Assembly (NCBI GenBank): GCA_022496205.1
Contig: WTXD01000151.1
Location: 1 to 25,842, forward strand
Source of the DNA: Gloeopeniophorella convolvens
Lineage: Eukaryota; Basidiomycota; Agaricomycetes; Russulales
DNA: 25,842 bases
Direction of reading: 5' to 3'
Below, piece by piece: positions 25,641 to 25,842 of the stretch. Position numbers and translations under genes: made by a program. Each line of letters opens with the position of its first letter. Positions within the stretch are counted from its first letter, which is position 1. The notes below the pieces were generated by a model. It was not told the origin of the DNA and ran no database searches. It saw nothing but the letters and a program-made list of their open reading frames with translations.

Positions 25641-25842
25641 CACCCCATTAGCTGCAAATTGCCTCGCACCATACTGGAGGCTTTGGTACCCGGAACGTCA
25701 TCCATTCTCAACAAAACCCAATTCCTGAAGAATCGTCTGAACCAGTTGCGCCTCCATCGTCTCAGCCTCAAGAACTTGTACCTTTGTCCAGACTCCTACG
25801 CTCCTGTCTCTCGTATCGGACCGACTCAGACTCCAGTTGCCT
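25641..25842 (+). pseudogene. Unrecognised coding region U2, last part, cut by window end
   Basis: The preceding frame remains open except for TAG at 25637 and 25649: LQIASHHTGGFGTRNVIHSQ, IPEESSEPVAPPSSQPQELV, LSRLLRSCLSYRTDSDSS, to the window edge. Low-complexity Ser/Pro/Gln content resembles the disordered parts of U2. Support is only the open frame. Confidence 0.3.

Overview
The window looks like a transposon-rich stretch of a fungal nuclear genome, most likely an Agaricomycete-type basidiomycete. The evidence is a chromodomain Ty3/gypsy pol, a Ty1/copia element, a Gag-RT-RNase H-tyrosine recombinase (Ngaro/DIRS-type) element, many solo LTRs with 5-bp target duplications, and intron-like segments of 59-65 nt. 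That assignment is an inference; no rRNA or marker gene is present. I see no rRNA, tRNA or CRISPR array and no intact ordinary host gene.

Layout. 1-1019: the end of a gypsy Gag, cut by an A-family LTR and a short piece of that family's own Gag. 1020-3188 and 10565-12654: the two halves of one minus-strand copia element. They are separated by a 7.4-kb insertion (3189-10564) flanked by the 7-bp duplication AGCCGGG. Removing the insertion and one duplication rejoins the copia reading frame exactly. The insertion has inverted repeats of about 0.82-0.86 kb that are AT-rich and full of subterminal tandem repeats. Its interior carries a GC-rich, nearly intact tyrosine-recombinase retroelement (about 4858-9645, minus strand; Gag, RT, RNase H, recombinase). 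12655-17502: an LTR of a separate family, then a decayed chromodomain gypsy pol and its 3' LTR. Its chromodomain is split by a solo LTR (family G), which is itself split by a solo LTR (family B).

17503-19558: an unrecognised degraded ORF interrupted by a solo copia LTR and a B-family solo LTR. In each case removing the LTR and one target duplication restores the frame. 19559-20679: a very short element with two A-family LTRs. It abuts a third B LTR (20680-21334). 21335-25842: a second unrecognised coding region. It begins with a Pro/Ser-rich segment split by a fourth B LTR and continues as ordered-looking protein in several frames, with many single-base frame changes.

The genes do not form a host pathway; the window records successive nested insertions. 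From the nesting, the copia element is older than the inverted-repeat element inside it, and the gypsy is older than LTR G, which is older than LTR B1. The most unusual signal is an intron-like segment in three LTR families. In each, the bases just upstream of the GT donor are repeated, and the second copy ends at the AG acceptor.
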